Assembly: GCA_049316905.1 (NCBI GenBank)
Contig: JBMOJH010000151.1
Location: forward strand, 1-6,019
Direction: 5' to 3'
DNA: 6,019 bases
Source of the DNA: CAIPVR01 sp049316905
GTDB taxonomy: Bacteria; Actinomycetota; Acidimicrobiia; Acidimicrobiales; Microtrichaceae
In this document: positions 4,187 to 6,019 of the stretch, one piece after another
Numbering within the stretch: the stretch's first letter is position 1
Layout of the letters: each line of letters begins with the position of its first letter
Program-made: the position numbers and the translations under genes
Notes under the pieces: generated by a model
Told to the model about the DNA's origin: nothing
Database searches by the model: none
What the model saw: the letters and a program-made list of their open reading frames with translations, nothing else

Positions 4187-6019
4187 CTACTGGCAGGCCT
4201 CGCAGCTCTCGGGGTTCTCGAGCGAGCAGGCGACGGCGGCCATGTCCTCGGCGCGGGCGTCGCTGTACTGCTTCGGCGCCGGGGCGGGCTCGCCACCACC
4301 CGCGGGACCGCCGTCCGGCGTGGTGGAGGTGGTGGCACCGGTGGTGGTCTTGTTGATGCGGGTCGCCGGGCGGGAGCGCAGGTAGTACGTGGTCTTCAGA
4401 CCGGACTTCCATGCATGGGCGTACATCGAGCTGAGCTTCCCGATGTTCGGCGACTCCATGAAGAGGTTCAGCGACTGCGACTGGTCGATGTAGGCGCCGC
4501 GGGCGGCCGCCATGTCGATCAGCGACCGCATGCTCAACTCCCAGGCGGTGCGGTAGATGTCCTGCACGTCGGCCGGGACCTCCGGGATGCCCTGCACCGA
4601 CCCCTCGTTGCGCTTGATCGCGTTGATGACCGACTCGGTCCACAGACCCCGGGCCTGCAGCTCGCGCACCAGGTAGGTGTTGATCTGGAGGAACTCGCCC
4701 GAGAGCGTCTCGCGCTTGAAGAGGTTCGACACCTGCGGCTCGATGCACTCGTAGCAGCCGGCGATCGACGCGATGGTGGCCGTCGGCGCGATCGCGATGA
4801 GCAGCGAGTTGCGCAGGCCCACCTCCTGGATGCGGGCACGGAGGGCGTCCCAACGGGCCGGGTCGCTCGGGGTCACGCCCCACAGGTCGAACTGCAGCTC
4901 ACCCTTCGCGGCGCGCGTCTCGCTGAAGCCGGCGTGCGGGCCATCGCGCTCCGCGAGGTCTGCGGACGCGGAGAGCGCCTGGAAGTAGATCTCCTCGGAG
5001 ATCCGCGCCGACAGGTCGCGCGCCTCCGGCGAGTCGAACGGCACCCGCAGCTTGAAGAACACGTCCTGGAGGCCCATCAGGCCCAGACCCACCGGCCGCC
5101 ACTTGGCGTTCGAGTTCCCCGCCTCGTCGGTCGGGTAGTAGTTGATGTCGATCACCCGGTCGAGGAACGGCACGGCGATGCGTACCACCTCGGCCAGACG
5201 GTCGAAGTCGAAGCGGAGCTCGCCGCCCTCGCCGGCGTCGACCAGGGCGCCGAGGTTCACCGAGCCGAGGTTGCACACCGCGGTCTCGGCCTGGTTGGTC
5301 ACCTCCAGGATCTCGGTGCACAGGTTGGAGAGGTGCACCACGTTGGGCGAGCCGTCGGCGGCCTCCGTGCCGGTCTGGTTGCACTTGAGGTTGGAGGCGT
5401 CCTTGAACGTCATCCAGCCGTTGCCGGTCTCGGCCAGCGTGCGCATCATCCGGCTGTAGAGCTGGCGGGCGGGCACCTGGCGCTCGTAGAGCCCGTCGGC
5501 CTCGGCCTGCAGGTAGGCGGCGCGGAACTCGTCGCCGTACAGGTCGACGAGGTGCGGCACCTTCTTCGGGTCGAACAGCGACCACTGCCAGTCCTGCTCC
5601 ACCCGCTCCATGAACAGGTCGGGGACCCAGTTGGCCAGGTTGAGGTTGTGGGTGCGGCGCGCGGTGTCGCCGACGTTGTCCTTCAGCTCGAGGAACTCCT
5701 CGATGTCGGCGTGCCAGGTCTCGAGGTAGACGCACGCCGCGCCCTTGCGGCGGCCGCCCTGGTTCACCGCGGCCACCGACGAGTCGAGGGTCTTGAGCCA
5801 CGGCACGATGCCGTTGGAGAGGCCGTTGGTGCCGCGGATCAGCGAGCCCCGGGCCCGGATGCGGCTGTAGGACAGGCCGATGCCGCCGGCGTGCTTCGAG
5901 AGCCGGGCGACGTCGCGGTAGCGGTCGTAGATCGCGTCGAGGTTGTCCTCCGGCGAGTCGAGGAGGTAGCAGCTCGACATCTGCGGGTGCGTGGTGCCGG
6001 AGTTGAACAGCGTCGGCGA
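4187..6019 (-). CDS. nrdA: Class I ribonucleoside-diphosphate reductase, large (catalytic) subunit NrdA (partial, 5' end beyond window)
   Basis: The last 610 residues of NrdA, which reduces ribonucleoside diphosphates to deoxyribonucleotides using a thiyl radical supplied by NrdB. The visible part opens inside the conserved PTLFNSGTT segment, so there is no start codon in the window; the missing part should hold roughly the first 200 residues, including any ATP-cone regulatory domain. Numbering from the first visible residue: Cys17 (SSC) and Cys249 (AVCNLGS) form the substrate-reducing pair, Asn232, Cys234 and Glu236 (NLCTE) form the active site with Cys234 as the thiyl residue, APTATIA lies near 410, and the Tyr545-Tyr546 pair relays the radical. 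Cys606 and Cys609 (CEACQ end) are the tail thiols that re-reduce the active site. Cys234 and Cys249 are 15 apart, as in the eukaryotic enzyme (E. coli has 23). The segment from 558 to 583 is Thr-, Gly- and Pro-rich and looks like an extended flexible linker. nrdB follows 74 bp downstream. Confidence 0.96.
   Translation of the reverse strand, partial: SPTLFNSGTTHPQMSSCYLLDSPEDNLDAIYDRYRDVARLSKHAGGIGLSYSRIRARGSLIRGTNGLSNGIVPWLKTLDSSVAAVNQGGRRKGAACVYLETWHADIEEFLELKDNVGDTARRTHNLNLANWVPDLFMERVEQDWQWSLFDPKKVPHLVDLYGDEFRAAYLQAEADGLYERQVPARQLYSRMMRTLAETGNGWMTFKDASNLKCNQTGTEAADGSPNVVHLSNLCTEILEVTNQAETAVCNLGSVNLGALVDAGEGGELRFDFDRLAEVVRIAVPFLDRVIDINYYPTDEAGNSNAKWRPVGLGLMGLQDVFFKLRVPFDSPEARDLSARISEEIYFQALSASADLAERDGPHAGFSETRAAKGELQFDLWGVTPSDPARWDALRARIQEVGLRNSLLIAIAPTATIASIAGCYECIEPQVSNLFKRETLSGEFLQINTYLVRELQARGLWTESVINAIKRNEGSVQGIPEVPADVQDIYRTAWELSMRSLIDMAAARGAYIDQSQSLNLFMESPNIGKLSSMYAHAWKSGLKTTYYLRSRPATRINKTTTGATTSTTPDGGPAGGGEPAPAPKQYSDARAEDMAAVACSLENPESCEACQ

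Noticed and set aside
3387..4385. Plus-strand 332-residue open frame opposite nrdB and the nrdA tail
   Set aside because: It is antisense to two well-conserved genes, spans their intergenic gap, and has a low-complexity Val/Glu/Gly composition. It is a shadow.

Overview
The window is very GC-rich, with G or C at nearly every third codon position in the genes. It reads as chromosomal DNA of an actinobacterium. Three things point that way: an F420-dependent luciferase-like oxidoreductase, a Streptomyces-type class I NrdB, and a lipoprotein with a Thr/Ser-rich linker of the kind common in Acidimicrobiia. The class-level placement is an inference; no rRNA or marker phylogeny is available here.

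Layout from left to right. (1) A minus-strand gene, cut by the left edge, begins at 155 and encodes a signal-anchor membrane protein. (2) A 138-bp divergent spacer holds a 24-bp dyad, a set of GAAC/GTTC half-sites and a good ribosome binding site. (3) A plus-strand pair follows: a TIGR03621-type F420-dependent LLM oxidoreductase (294-1232) and, two bases after its stop, a Gfo/Idh/MocA-type NAD(P)-dependent oxidoreductase (GTG at 1235, to 2272). The spacing suggests co-transcription and translational coupling. (4) A weak hairpin lies at 2274-2299, followed by a plus-strand lipoprotein of unknown function (2342-2989). (5) A strong hairpin at 2986-3024 separates the lipoprotein gene from the convergent minus-strand genes. 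(6) The minus strand carries the ribonucleotide reductase operon: nrdA (large subunit, 5' end beyond the right edge) and then nrdB (small subunit), 74 bp apart.

NrdA and NrdB together form a class I ribonucleotide reductase that makes deoxyribonucleotides. Every metal ligand, the radical tyrosine and the thiol and tyrosine residues of the radical path that fall inside the window are present, so the enzyme looks intact and of the Tyr-radical type. The F420/Gfo pair is probably a small redox unit with an unknown substrate.

I see no mobile element, CRISPR array, tRNA, rRNA or defence system, and nothing that amounts to an undescribed system. The most interesting points are small: the dyad in the divergent spacer, the convergent hairpin that pairs the two opposing stop codons, and the long low-complexity tail linker of NrdA.
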